Assembly: GCA_016271365.2 (NCBI GenBank)
Contig: CM057452.1
Location: 832,318,001 to 832,382,000, forward strand
DNA length: 64,000 nt
Direction: 5' to 3'
Origin: Neoceratodus forsteri
Taxonomy: Eukaryota; Chordata; Ceratodontiformes; Ceratodontidae
Shown here: positions 33,751-46,660 of the stretch, one piece after another
Numbering within the stretch: the stretch's first letter is position 1
Layout: every line of letters starts with the position of its first letter
Translations under genes and position numbers: made by a program
Notes under the pieces: model-generated
What the model was told of the DNA's origin: nothing
The model's input: only the letters and a program-made list of their open reading frames with translations
The model's database searches: none

Positions 33751-34159
33751 ATACAGGGGCCCTACAACTTCACAGACTTGTTCTGTTGCTTGATACAGGT
33801 CCCAAACTAGTGTGTCTTGTTACAGCATGATAGAGCCACCCCATGAATAAAAAAAAAAGTTGGGGTGGATCTTTAGCTTCTTTAGGAGCTTCTCGGATGG
33901 AGGTGGGGTGGATCTTACTAAAAAAAAAAACTAATGTTGCCTCCCACTACTCAGGTTCCAGTTCTTGTACCACCCATTTAAGAAAGTACCCTACACTCAT
34001 TGACTAACATGAAAGCATATTTATTTGAGGGTGGAAAACATTGCTTGGAGGAGGGTAATATGGAAGAGACTATTTACACCTTCAGTCAGTTCCATGGACA
34101 GAAAACATGACATCACTCCTTTTGTACATGCAAAACATCTGCAGGCTCTGCCTACTGCA
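33751..34159. other. No gene seen
   Basis: Unassigned sequence with two short adenine runs (33848-33859, 33919-33929) flanking partially repeated GGGGTGGATCTT. No coding homology. Confidence 0.3.
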
Positions 34160-34890
34160 GCCATAAAAATGGAAAGGGACCTGGGGGTAGTCATATCAGA
34201 TGACCTAAAGGTAAGTAAGTAATGTGAGAAGACAGTAGTGATGGCTGGGGGATAATGGGATGTATAGGGAGAGGCATCACCAGTAGAAAACAGGAAGTTG
34301 TTATCACTCAGTTGGTGAGACCCCATCTGGAGTACTGCGTGCAGCTCTGGAGACCACATCTCTGCAAGGACATAGACAGGATGGAGGCAGTCCAGAGGAG
34401 GGCAACTAAAATGGTGCAGGGTCTGCAACAGAAGCCATACGAAGACAGAGACTAAGGGAGCTTAATATGTATACCCTTGAGGAAAAGAGGGAGAGGGGGG
34501 ACATGATAGAAACATTTAAATACTTTAAGGGAATCAACAAAGTCCAAGAGGGTAGCATCTTTCAGAAAAAGAGATATACAAGAACAAGGGGACACAATTT
34601 GAAGATAGACAGCAGATGACTTAGGGGCAATGTGAGGAAGTATTTTTTCACAGAGAGGGTGGTGGACACATGGAACAACCTTCCTGAGGAGGTCATGGGG
34701 TCAAAAACAGTGGGGGAATTCAAGAATGCATGGGACAGACATAAGGCAATTCTTGTGGTGGGGGGTAGGAAGAAGTAGGCTGTAGGATCTGCAGCTTTTC
34801 CAATAGGTAGGGAAAATGGGCAGACTAGTGGTCCAAGCGGTCCTTATCTGCCGTCAAAGTCTATGTTTCTATTTTTCTATGAATGGGCAC
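34160..34890 (+). mobile_element. CR1 3' fragment (copy C)
   Basis: This starts within ORF2 at ERDLGVVISDDLKVSK (34170-34220). It continues through LVRPHLEYCVQLWRPHLCKD and RRATKMVQGLQQKPYEDR, then a 3' UTR ending CCTTATCTGCCGTCAAAGTC and TATGTTTCTATTTTTCTATG. It is 5'-truncated and broken by a stop after 34453. The sister copy is at 60725-61552. Confidence 0.85.
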
Positions 34891-37224
34891 ACAAAGCACT
34901 GAATGGGCACGCTGCAGTTTTCACACCTAAGAACTGATCAGCTGATTGTCAATGCATACAAATGACAAAAGCTGGGAACGAGTGGCTGATTGAAAATTTA
35001 GTTGTGTCAGATTTACTAGTTTTACAGTATATTGCTTATTTCTGTTTAGATTCTAGGTACTGTAGCTATCAATTCTCCCCCACCCAGTGCCAGTTTCCCC
35101 TGGTGCTAATGGCAATTCCCCTGACACTCCATCCCTTAAAAATTAAAAACAATCCCTGGTTCCACTGGTACCCCCATGCCTATGCTCCAGGTACATTTGT
35201 TAAAAAAACCCTGGTGCAAAAGGTCCTCATCCTCAGTTCCCTGCTTAACAGAAAAATTACTTCATTAGTCCAATCCTAGTGATCATCTCACTGCTCCTTC
35301 TGCCCCAGAAATGGTAGCCAGTATTTATCTTCTGCTCACCTCCACTAGTGGCATCTAAGTCACTTTTTTGATATTGTGTGCGAGCAAGAAAAATATTGAC
35401 AGTCAATTTATTTAACACAAGTTGATAGACTTTCTTGAGATGGCGGCTGCAAGTGGAGGGTAAATTTGAGGTCAGAGGGAGCAGGGAGGTGATCACTGAG
35501 ATGGGAGGGCATACTATACTACCAGGGAAACCTTTTTTTTAACTTTCAGGGTTTTTATTTTTGCAGTTTTAGAGTTCATACATGCACCAGTGAGCCACAA
35601 TGAATAACACACAGGATATGGAAGAATAAAAATAATTATAACAACAATAGGGAACTTTATGCAGTCAGTCACCCAAATTTTTATAGCAAGAGGGCAACAT
35701 CTGAAAACATGAATAAAAATAATTTGGTCAAGTAAGCCCCTTGACCCACAAACCAAGGACTGGTTCAACAATGGAGAAAAAAAGGTATTCCCCAATAATT
35801 TAAAGTGAACCATAATAGGTTACTAAGGTCCTATAAACTAAAAAATTGTAACCTGAAGTATATTGCGCTCCCTAAATAACCACACATAGCACGCCATCTC
35901 AGCTAAAAATTCTAAAACCAAAAAAAAAAAATGAAAGAAAAAAGACCAGAAAGCAGGGCACTCTTTTTTGAAGCATGTCGCTCTTGGAAAAAAATAGCCT
36001 GAATGGGCAGTCTGCAGGTAGTCTTTCTGGTTTGCTGGCAGCACAATGGTTCTTCAAAAGAGATTCTGTGGATTGTTTATGTTTCTGTATGGTATGATTT
36101 CAATACACTGCTAATTGAAAAAAAGGGACAACATTTTAACTTCTTGGAGGGAGAACTCTTGTGATCTCTTCTAAGCATTTGGCTCACTTTTTTTTAAGCT
36201 GCAGGGAGCTGAAAACCAATACAAGCATACATTGCAGACGGATTACCTATGCAATCCCGAAATGTGGACTCCTGATCTACAGTATGCAGAGGTTGGGAGA
36301 CCGCATTTCAGTATCCTTATGGAGATTTGCTTTATGCCGGGGCTTCACCCCCCCACATCCCCCACACCCCCTAACTAAAATATCCAACTCCGAGGGGGAG
36401 TGGACCTTGGAGTTGGGTGTTAGGATGGGGGGGGTGGTGGAAAAAAATGTTTATTTAAAAGTTCCCGCTGTGGAAACAGAACCCCGTCCCCGATACCTTG
36501 CTGGCCGAGCTGTAGGAGCATTAGTGCACCACACTATGGGGCAGCTCAGCCAGTACCTGTCTCTTCTGTCTCCAAATGGTTATGCCAGGTGAAACTATAT
36601 TTCATGGGTGTCACCGTCGGTATCCCGTAAGGGTACCTTGCAGACTTAACTGGACATGTACTTTTACCTGAAGGGACTTTGAATAATTTACTGTTGAGAT
36701 CAAATGCGTGATTTGCATGATGTGATTTCTATAGCCAATATTTTTTTTGTAACTCATTCCCTTATACCTCTGTGATCAGATACCAGGCAGCCTAAACCTC
36801 AGTACAAAAAGGTATGGAAACTTTCTTGATATATAACTGACTTCAGTCTGTTTTTGTAGAAAAAAATTGTAATATTTTCAGGTGTATTTTTATGCACTAA
36901 AAAGGAAACATTCTTGCTGTGGTTCTTTTTTCCCAGTAAGACTTGCAGGCACTTCTTCCTTTTTTTCTTTTTAGCATGCAAGTATGTTGATAACATTACC
37001 TATGGTTTTAGGATTACTATTTACAAAATACTTGCATCTAAAAAAATAGCCTTGTGATTTTAAAACACAGTTTTGTACAGCTATAGTTCAGATTTGTTGA
37101 ATACTTGTAGGCAAAGATTTATTGAAAATGATGATATAGACCTCAGATCTGTTGTCTTAATTTGAAGTCTGTATATGTACTGTATTATTGTATGAATTTA
37201 TGTGTATCTGATATGTAGATGGTA
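34891..37224. other. No gene seen; one weak foldback
   Basis: Mostly unassigned AT-rich sequence. At 36340-36440 a CCCCCTAACTAAAATATCCA stretch faces GGAGTTGGGTGTTAGGATGG, a weak inverted repeat next to GGGGCTTCACCCCCCC. A similar GGCTTCACTCCC motif occurs in the foldback at 15825-15840. No coding homology was recognised. Confidence 0.35.
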
Positions 37225-38219
37225 GGTAGGTAAGGTAAACTGTATTTATATGGCGCCCATTCCCAGAGGCTGGTTGCACCTTACAAGGTAAAGACAGGCA
37301 GGGTAGACACATCAACAGACAAATAAGAGCTGCACAAGGGTTATATAAAAACAAAATCTAAAATCATACAACACATAAGCATTAATAAATAATAATAAAT
37401 ACACCATTAAAATCAGCTCTAATTAGTCTGGGAATGCTTCTTTAAAAAGATACGTTTTTAGACCTCTCTTCAGTGCCTCCACTGATGGGGCCTCCCTCAC
37501 AGATCTGGGGATCGAGTTCCAGAGGACTGGGCTGGCCACCTTGAATGAGCGGTCACCTGAGGTTTTCAGCCTGGCCCTCGGAACTGCTAGGAGGCCCCTG
37601 GTGGAGGGAGTGGACCGGGATGGCAGGTGTAAGGAGGTCAGTCATATAGCTAGGGTCCGAGTTGTATAGGGCCTTACAGGTGAGCAAGCCCACTTTGAAG
37701 ATGATCCTCCACCTGACAAGCAGACAATGCAGGTCTCACAGGACTGGGTTCATGTGACAAGATCTAGGTAGGCTTGTCGGTAACCGGGCTGCTGCGTTCT
37801 GCACTAACTGCAGTCGGCAGAGGTTCCCTCCACTGACCCCGGAGTAAAGAGCATTACAGCAGTCCAACCTGGATGTAACAAAGGTGTGTAACAGTGAGGG
37901 CAGGTCCATGGGCAGAACTAGGAATTTAATCCTGCCGACATTCCTTAAGTGGTAGAAACCACTTTGGACGACAGTATCAACCTATCAACAAGAATGATGC
38001 CCAGATTTCTCACCCTAGAGGATGACATCAAATGGGTAGATCCCAGGACAAGTCCTGTTGCCACCCTGGGGGCATTCCCATCATGCTCTTGATCAGGTTC
38101 AGTCACCAGCACCTCCATCTTGCCTGGGTTTAGCTTCAGCCAGTTAGAGGACATCCAGTCCTGGATCTCAGAAAGGCAATTATTTAGCACTTCAATGGCA
38201 TCATTTGTTCCAGCCCAGG

Positions 38220-39272
38220 GCCAAAAGACATATACAGCTGGGTATCATCTGCATAGCAGTGAAAACCTAGACTACTAATGTCTGATGAGCTGTCCCATGG
38301 GCAGTATGTACACAGCGAACAACTTCAGAGATAGGATCGAACCATAAGGAACTCCACATGGTAGGAGCTTCAGAGAGGAGGAGAAGAAATTCTCCATCAC
38401 TACCCCTTGCTTTCTACCCGAGAGATAGGACTCAAACCAGTTAACGACTGTACTAATGAGTTCACAATACTCTCTCTAAGGTGATCCAAAAGAACAATGT
38501 GGTCTATGGTGTCAAACACTGAAGAGAGATCAAGAAGAATGAGAATTGACTGGTCTCCTTTATCCCTTGCCCTGAGGAGGTAATTTTGCAATCTAACCAA
38601 TGCCATCTCAGTGCTATGCCTTGCCCTAAATCCTGACTGGAACAGCTCATAGATGTCAAAGGCTGCAAAGTGTGCCTTGAGCTGCAGATCCACCACTTTC
38701 TCCACAACCTTCCTTAGGAATGGGAGGTTGGACATAGGATGATAATTTACTAGGACATCAGGGTTGAGCGATGGTTTCTTCAGAAGGGGTCTCACCAATG
38801 CCTTCTTCAAGGCATCAGGGATAATCACCTCTGAGAGTGAGCACCGGATTATCCTGGTGAACACTGGACCAATGATCTTGGCACATCCCACTAAGAGATG
38901 TGTTGGGGCTGGGTCCAGTTCACAAAAGATGGGCCGCAGCTTCACGATCACCTCCACGACCTCAGCCATCTCCATTGGCCAAAACTTCTCCCAGACAATA
39001 ACAGTGCCTGTGCTCCTGCCAGGCCCCCTACCACAGGGCTGATCTTGCCCAACCGGGGAGACCCCGGACCGGATAGAGAACACCCTGTCAGGGAAGAACT
39101 GAGCAAACTTTTCACACAGTGCAATTGAAAATACCCTTTTCAGTTGCAGACAGAAAGGGCGAAGTAGTCTGTCTACAGTCTGAAAAAGTTGAGCCAGTTT
39201 GTTCTTCCCTGCAGCAATCTCCCTGGATAGGAACTCTCTCCCCCTTATGGTTGATTGTCCCTTGATACTCAA
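38220..39272 (-). pseudogene. L2 reverse transcriptase domain
   Basis: A 290-codon frame (39272-38400) has KPSLNPDVLVNYHPMSNLPF, VEKVVDLQL, YELFQSGFRARHSTEMALVR and ILLDLSSVFDTIDHIVLLDH. After a frame change, the catalytic box GFHCYADDTQLYM reads intact at 38264-38226. The next block at 38190-37945 gives LSEIQDWMSSNWLKLNPGKM. Catalytic aspartates are kept, but the frame changes and the stop at 38400 make it inactive. The usual SAF of the palm motif reads SVF here. Confidence 0.85.
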
Positions 39273-39371
39273 GACAGCGAGTTATCAAGACCAGTTTATC
39301 CTCCTTGGACTGGTCCTCTGCTAGCAATGCTCCAACTTCCAATCTTGATCTTCATCTCCTTGAGAGCCCCA

Positions 39372-40417
39372 TCAAACCATGGGGGTCTCAAGTGAGGAAG
39401 ATCTGGGTCCTATATGGACCAGTGTGATGGCATTAATTGCTTCGGAGACAGTGGCATTATAGGCCACCACTGCTTTGCCCATGCCAACCACACATGCAGC
39501 ACACACATCAGGCAAATCGACCATTTCCAAAAGTCTCTCGGAGGATAATCCCCTTAAAGGGCGATAGCTGACCATCTCAACAGGGGAGGGACAATCAGGG
39601 GGAGCCCCAAACGAGAACTCTACCATGCAATGATTGGACCAAGTGATCAGTCCTGAAGTTCATAACCTCAAGCCCCAGTGAGAACACCAAGTCCAAGGTG
39701 AAGCTGTTGTGATGGATCACAGACGCAACTGCTTGTGCCAGACCCAGTGATATCATCAACCGGGAGGAGGTCATGTACAAATTGTGAGGATTTGTCATCG
39801 ACCCAAGCATTGAAGTGCCCCAGAATTAACCACTAGGGGACTCCAACAGTCCATCGACAATGAAATCCACAACCTCCTGTAGGAAATATCCCCCCTGCCC
39901 TGGAGGATGATAAACAAGGAGAATCCTGCAACCCGCACCTGGACCCCCATGCACTGCCACACGCTCAAAGGATGAGGTCAAACCCACTGGATGCACAGCA
40001 AAGTTCAAACTGGATCTAAAACAGATATCCACACCCCCATCCCTGCATTTCCCTCCTTGGGTAGTGCAGTAGAGAATAACCAGTGGGGACAGATGCCTCC
40101 AAAACTGGCTCGGCATCATCACTCAGTCAGATCTCTGTGATACAAGCTAGATCGACTGAAGAAATCAAGTCCGCCATAATTGCGATCTCGTTTCTCATCG
40201 ATCTGGCATTGCACAGCACAGCCCAAAGGGGATTAGTGGAGACTACAGGCCCTCCAGCTACCTGTCCATTCAGTCTGGTGGGAACCCTGAGGATGGGCGC
40301 TAAACACATCAGGCCTCTCTCCTGACTCCCTTTGGCCCCAGAGTGCCTCCTGCTCCTAACACTCTTATACTGCTCAACTCCACTGTACTCACAGTGCCCC
40401 ACTGCCAACCAACCCAT
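39372..40417 (-). pseudogene. L2 endonuclease domain remnant
   Basis: From right to left the minus-strand frames give LCNARSMRNEIAIMADLISS and LACITEI (40260-40127), then LVYHPPGQGGYFLQEVVDFI (about 39940-39880), then a block with LAQAVASVIHHNSFTLDLVF (about 39745-39685). These correspond to the N-terminal, YRPP and LDLV blocks of the APE-type endonuclease. Frame changes separate them. Confidence 0.7.
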
Positions 40418-40510
40418 CCTCTATTAATGCCTACTTCCTGACAGCACCTCACTGCTGTAGCTGGAGGAAGGAGGTCTTCAAAGGGGCAGAGGTCACACAA
40501 CAGTGACACT

Positions 40511-41880
40511 GTGTAGGTAATACGGAGGGGTCTATAATTCCAGCATGTCGTGCAGCAACTAAGTACTAATACAAATCCCTGCTACAGCCTTAGTTAATAA
40601 GTTAAAACCAAACCAATAACAAAATAAAAATAAAAACCTAACCCTAAACATGCATCCATCATCCACATAACATATAAGATGACAACCACACTCAAAACAC
40701 TCCCACTCTATCTAAACCCACACACCACCCCAAAGAAAATAACCCTAAATTAAATTAAATTAAAAAACAATAAATTACACTAAACAGTAACCCAAGTAAA
40801 TACAGGATATTCACATCAAGATGCTGTGGAGATATAAATTGTAAAAGTTTAGCTCCTTTTACGGAGCAGTGTCCAGATAATTAACTGCAGGCAGGTATTA
40901 TGAGGTTATAGCCAAAAAAAGATCTCTGACAGTCTTGGCAGTTGTTCAAGATTTCATCAGAAAAACTCTCACCAGTACTGAAGAAAGAAAGAAAGTAACC
41001 CAAAAGAAACGGTGCTCTCACCACCCTATTCTAAGGGTACCAGTGAAGATATAAAGCTGACAAATCTGGAGGTTTAATACAAACCGGGGATTTCAGGAAC
41101 CATTACTGACACTACCCACAGTACTGCTCTCACAGGTACTGGGGTAAACAGTTTACAATGGCAAAGTTCTCAAACACACGGAAAACTTTTACCCTTAGGA
41201 TCCTCAATCTGGCGGCATCACCGAAGGGTTCCTCACACTGCTCTCATCAGTGTCACATGGAGAACCAACATGAATGGAAAGTGGCTAAATTCCCAGTCGG
41301 ACAACATTCTTCCAGCCAAGTCCACCAGAGTTACTGAACAATAGAAAGCAGTCACTACAGCTGCAATCCCGTGTCCACTTAATTGATTTCAGCATTGGCT
41401 TCCAAACCAAATCAGCCCAGTGGCATTAAAACTTCAGCTATCCAGAAAAGTTTTTTCCCAGTAGTTCATAAATTCTCTGTTCCAAAAGACTCTTCCTCTG
41501 AATCCCAGCAAAGTAGGAGGTAATGGAATCAGAGAAGGTAAAACACTGAAACTGCAGCAGGCTCCTCAATTCTCCTTTGCCCAGCAACTCCTCCACAGCA
41601 CTAGACACGGTCCTCTCTGAAAATAAAAACACTAACTCCTAACCTAAAATCACTGCCCAAGCCTATCTGACCTTATACCCTACTCCTTACTACTAACTAA
41701 AGCAAGTTAAAACTTAATTTAAAAACACTCTGGACACTGCAAGCAGTCTCAGAGTTTGGGATTCTCCTGATTAAACAAAATTTGAAAGGTGAGCAGAAAA
41801 ATGAAGAAAAGTTAGACTTCCCTCAGAGCCCTTGCAGACGGCAGCCCAGCCCAACCACCATCTTGCTCCAATGAGCAGAA
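40511..41880 (-). other. Probable 5' region of the L2 copy, non-coding
   Basis: This lies directly 5' of the L2 endonuclease on the minus strand. No coding homology is visible. It includes AT-rich low-complexity parts (40600-40800) and short direct repeats. The limit near 41880 is a guess, since a new AT-rich stretch starts there. Confidence 0.3.
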
Positions 41881-41984
41881 CTGTGCCCTGTCATCATTAT
41901 CTGTTTTGATGCTGAAGTCTGTATCTTGACAGTTTTAATAAATCAGCTGGAACTGATAGAAAAAAACAAGACCACAAGTACTGT

Positions 41985-42052
41985 AGGTCTTAGGAACACA
42001 TGGGCAGACTCGATGGACCCTTGGTCTCCTTCTGCCATAGTTTTCTCTGTGT
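41985..42052 (+). mobile_element. Short CR1-type 3' end
   Basis: GGGCAGACTCGATGGACCCT followed by TGGTCTCCTTCTGCC is the conserved 3'-terminal block of CR1-type elements, comparable with 34810-34855 and 61490-61530. No coding part precedes it. Confidence 0.5.
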
Positions 42053-43024
42053 CTACTGTATGTTTCTTTATGTACACTAAGCAGTAAACTGAAAAAAAGT
42101 AGTTACTCAAACAGTGCAAAAAGACTAACATAAAGAGCAGTAAGCCACATTTCCTAGTTTAAAACAAGTTAAAGAAAAATTGGAGATTTAACGTAAAACA
42201 TAAGCAGGTTACATATTTCAGGGTTTCCAGACAAAACTGGGGCAAGCAGAATAATACTGTACCAAGGGAGGGCAAACACTATACCCCTAAATATGCCTGA
42301 TTCAACTTAAAGTTATTAGTATAATGCCCAAACATTAGTCCATCCAACAGAAATAAGGAAAATAGAACAGAAGCTCCCCCCACCCCTACCCCGTTTCAAG
42401 GCAGAACACAACTGTTAACGTTAAATACAAGATGAAAGAAAGGTATTTCAAAGTTCATTCTTTTTATTGGTTAGTTGATAAATCTGTAGACCCAAAGTCT
42501 TCTGTGATCTGTGTCACCAAACTGCCAGCGTCTTTCAGATTTCTGAGCTGGTATGTTTTCCTGGCATATACCACTTTCAGCTTGTCTGGAAACTGCAGGC
42601 TATACAAGATAACAAACTCCCACAGAACTCCATGGATGGCATCAGAAGCTTTGTGTTGTGACCCAGTTGCAAAGCTAAGGTCTGGAAATTTATTTCATTC
42701 AACTTTCCTTTATTAAAGGAGAACATATGTCCTCCCAGCAGCCCTTCCCCAAACCAAAACCTCACAAATAGACTATTGAGTTCCAAAATTAATTTTTTTT
42801 TTCTTTACCTCCCTGTCTTTATATCTTTATACATAAAAAATTTGAATTATTTACACAGTCTGGTTAAATATGACTCATATTAGCTAGTTGGTACTGTGCA
42901 ATACAGGACTGCACAAGGCATAATGACACAGTCCAGTACTGCACAATGTATCCCACACTGTAGTGTATTACTACATAGAATGCCTTTATATGCAGCCTCC
43001 TGGTAGGTCTCTGGTGAGCACCTT
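42053..43024. other. No gene seen
   Basis: Unassigned AT-rich sequence. The open frame at 42432-42716 (94 codons) shows no family motif. Confidence 0.35.
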
Positions 43025-43960
43025 GGGATGAGGTACCCGCAGTGGCCCCCCCACATGGTGCCCGACATGTGTGTGTGTGTGTCCAACACACTGGTACAGC
43101 AGCAGACCTCATAGACCTGGTGGACCATGATGATGGATGTGTCTTGTGTTACCGGCAGAGTTGTATGTTATTTGCCTTATCTGATGATGGCTGTCTCTGG
43201 TTGCTTGTGTTGCCTTGTCCCTTCTGCTGCTTGTGGGGTTGGGGGGTGAGAGGAATGCAGAGTTAGGGTTGGAAATGCAAACGTCAAATTTCCCTGATTT
43301 TTATGCTTTAGAACCCTAACTGATACATTAAAGTAGTTTCTTGCAATGAATATATACCGCATATATATCTTCATTATAGGGGCATGGTAGTACCCCTATA
43401 TTTAGGACTGAGTGGGCAGTTTAATATTAAAGCCCAATTTTTGCACTTTAATAACTTTGCAACTGTTCAATGGATTTGCATTAGATTTTGGATGTGTGGT
43501 CTGATGTGGTAGATCCGTGGATGTGTCAAGTTTTGCTTCGGATGAATGTGTGGATTTCAAGTTCTGGATAGTGCAAAAACTAAATTTTCGGGCCACTGTT
43601 TTTTTTTTTTTCTTTGAACTTGGCTGCAGCTAAAATGGCTTGGAATTGTGGTTTAAAATTTTCAGCGTATGAAGGGGCTGGCCCACAGATGTGCATTTTG
43701 CTAGTTTGGTGAAAAAATATTTCTCTATTCCAAAGTTATTTAATTGTGAAATTTTGAAAACTTTGGTTCTGAACATGTTCAGTAGGCACTTCAAAATAGC
43801 TGAATGAAGTGAAAAAAGAATCCGTTTTCATATTGACATCATCCTTTTTCATGAGAGAAAATATCCATCTTGTTTCCTTTCTGTTAAAAAAAAATATATA
43901 TTTCAAAAAACACAAAAATGACATCCTGGAGAGAGAGAGAGAGAGACCAACATATCTATC
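43025..43960 (+). repeat. Dispersed non-coding repeat module (copy 2)
   Basis: This matches 7170-8080 in order: GATGATGGATGTGTCTTGTG, then GAGTTAGGGTTGGAAA, then TAGAACCCTAACTGATACAT, then TTTAATATTAAAGCCCAATT, then the CCATCTTGTTTCC block (43868-43885). It includes a GT repeat (43069-43082) and a GA repeat (43929-43946). Confidence 0.6.
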
Positions 43961-44155
43961 TGGCTCATCAGGACCCTGTTAGGTGGATTCTGCACATAAC
44001 AGTTGGGAAAAATGACCCACAAATGTGCTTTGGTTACATGTAAAATCCTTTTTTGTGTCTCAGTTTCTAGGCCTTTTTCATGACTCGCTTTGTTAGTAAC
44101 CAGTGTTAAATGATTTTCATTTGTGACCAACCCTTTTCATAAGGGGAATTACCCT

Positions 44156-44215
44156 TTTTTCCTGGTGTCTAGTGGTGCCCCCCACCCCTCCAATGGCCAC
44201 CCCTGCATTCTTTAT
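44156..44215 (+). repeat. Single unit of the dispersed 62-bp minisatellite
   Basis: CCTGGTGTCTAGTGGTGCCC followed by CCCACCCCTCCAATGGCCA matches the units at 46427-46660 and 55049-55090. Confidence 0.6.
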
Positions 44216-46430
44216 TATGAACTGGGAATTGTAAATATGTGAAGCTGATTGGCCGAGAGGTTTTTGAAGCCGTGATGATATCGGGCTACATCATCACAGC
44301 TTCAGAAAACCTCCGGTCACCAGCCTTCTCACCGGCAGAAAAAAAAATAATTCCAACGGCAACAGACAGCCACACTGAACTTACAGTCGGCAGCAGCAAT
44401 AGCTCCTCACGTACTCCCGCTTGCATCATTCTTTTACACAAAAATTCTCCTGCAGTCAGCTGCTCCTGTTCATCTCCAGTGGTGCGTCTTACAATCCGGA
44501 CATAAAAATAAACTACTGAATTCACGCTGATGTAAAAACTGCCTTTCGAAAGCTAAACACGAGACTCTGAGCATGCGTATCAGCATTTGTGGTGGACGCT
44601 GATGCGCTTCCTCAGAATCACGGCTTTAGTTTTCAAAAGCACTTCCCAACTAACATAACACTCATTTTAAGCACTACACTAGTATTTTGACATCAGGGTG
44701 AACTTATAAATTAATTTCTATGTTTGGAAAATACACGTCAAAAAAAGTGATTTCGCGTCATGGGTTGCCAGCACCATTCCTGCTCGGGAATTCAGAACCT
44801 TGTCACCCGCTGAACAAGCAACCACAAATTAAAAAAAAAAATTAATTCAATTCACAACCTAGTTCTTCCTCATTCTAACAAAGCATTACAATAAGGCCAC
44901 CTACTGACCACATCAAAAACTAAACAGACTATATTATTTCAGTGTATCCCTACACATTACAAAATGCATTACTAAAACATTTTAGAAGCTTTTTGTAAAA
45001 TATTTTATAGATACATATATGCAATCCAGTTCATAATAGCAATAAGTCACTCCAGGGTGTGGTATATCATGGGATATCGGCACTTCTCTGATGGTTGGAC
45101 GCACTCGGCCTGTGGCCTGGTGCCCAACCACTCGAGGCGTGACGATATCCCATGATATACCACACCCTGTTGTGCCTTATTACTTAATTATGAACTGGCG
45201 CTCGCAAATGGAGGAAGCTGATTGGCCGAGAGGTTTTGGAAGCCATGATGATATCGGGCTACATCATCACAGCTTCAGAAAACCTCTGGTCACCAGCCTC
45301 CTCACTTACCGCACAAAGTTTCTCTGTGTGTCACAGTCCGAAGTGACTGAGGCCTCTAGTCGGCTTAAAACCAAACCCCCCATCCATCTTCCCCACAGCA
45401 CCCGCTCTCCAAACAGATGACATTTTCATTCTCACCTGGCTTCCGCTTGGAGCACCAGCTACTACAGTATAGAAACAGCCCCTCACGCCAGTACATTTTC
45501 CCCACAGCATGCTGCCTCGTGCCAAACGGCAGTTCACGTACATCTACAAACTGCTCCTTCACAATCTCCCCATCGAGAAAACAACTTTAAGGTGCCGTGA
45601 CTTACATTTACTGTTCCCTCAAAAGCAGGCCATTACCATGGCAGCCGTTACGAAAGTTTTTTTCATGCCGGATTTGGGAGATGAGACAACAGAACACACA
45701 GGGAGATGTCCCTACACTACACTACCTCCTACCAGCTCCTACAATAGCGCCACCTCCTGACGGCAACCCTAATAGAACTATTTTCTGAAACAGTACTCCT
45801 ACACTACCCCTTACAAAGCTTTTTTAAATATTTGGGAGGTTTTTTGCTAATTTTTATTTACAACAATTTTGTAATCCAGTTCATATTAGTATTGAAACAT
45901 TTAGGGTGGTATATCATGGATATTGTCACTGGAAAGGACGACTCGGCCCTGCCTCGTGTTCAACCACCCGAGGCGTGACAATAGATATACCACACACCTG
46001 TCGCGGCTTATTGCTTAATTATACAATGGCAAGAAAGAATCTTGGACTGTGATTGGTCAATCTGTGGCTGGACCCGTGGCGTTATCACAGCATAACACCA
46101 CGGGTCTATTCTCAGCACTGTGAACCTCCTGACTGACTGCATTGGATTTGTTGGATTTAGGCCATCATTACATCTTCTCTTAAGAAACAAAAATAATTTC
46201 CCACACTAACAAAAACATTCTTTAAAATTATTTTTTTTATTCTGTATAACAACAAGCAGTTGTATAATAGGAATAATGCACTCCAGGGTGTGTGTGTCAT
46301 GCTGGGATAATGCCATGCCTGGGATACTGGACACACTCGGCCTGCGGTTCTGTGCCCAACCCCCCCCCAGGCATGGCGTTATCCCAGCATAGCACACACC
46401 CTGTCATGCATTATTCCTTTATTATACAAT
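44212..46430. repeat. Tandem array of three TIR/hairpin units
   Basis: Three bodies (44212-45036, 45184-45890, 46016-46268) start TTATGAACTGG or TTATACAATGG and end with its complement (CCAGTTCATAA). Hairpins of 125-160 bp separate and follow them (45037-45183, 45891-46015, 46269-46425). Each hairpin starts near AGGGTGTGGTATATCATG and ends with its complement, with a CACTCGGCCT-containing loop. Bodies 1 and 2 begin with a CTGATTGGCCGAGAGGTTTT block containing a CCAAT-box complement and a hairpin around GATGATATCGGGC. Later units are shorter and more diverged. No coding homology. Confidence 0.65.
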
Positions 46431-46660
46431 ACTTCTTGGTGTCTAATGGCACCTCCACCCCTCCAATCGCCATCCCAGTAATTATTTATTTTTTCCCTGT
46501 TGTCTAGTGGCACCCCCCCACCCACTTATCACCATCCCTGTATTGATTATTATTTCCCTGGTGTCTATCGGCACCCCAACCCTCCAGTAACCATCCCTGT
46601 ATTGTTTTTTTCTTTCCTTGGTGTCTAGTGGAACCCCCCCAAACCTTCAGCTGCCATCCT
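46427..46660 (+). repeat. Minisatellite, about 62-bp unit, four copies
   Basis: Units begin TTGGTGTCTAATGGCACC (46436), TTGTCTAGTGGCACCCC (46499), TGGTGTCTATCGGCACCCC (46559) and TGGTGTCTAGTGGAACCCC (46619). Each continues with CC(T)CCAATCGCCATCCC-type sequence and a T-rich end. It directly follows the hairpin array. Confidence 0.8.

Larger units (their letters stand above)
37225..40510 (-). mobile_element. L2-clade LINE, minus strand (copy J)
   Basis: Reading right to left shows endonuclease (40417-39400), linker, reverse transcriptase (39272-38220), a C-terminal part (38190-37440) and a 3' end near 37225 (ATATAAATACAGTTTACCTT). The motifs LDLSSVFDTIDH, FQSGFRARHST and YADDTQLY are those of L2-type LINEs, distinct from the CR1 copies here. 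Several frameshifts break it. Confidence 0.85.

Noticed and set aside
45509..45760. Open frame in the second body of the hairpin array, with an upstream ATTGG box
   Set aside because: The other two bodies do not keep the frame, and no family motif is visible; it is not supported as a gene.
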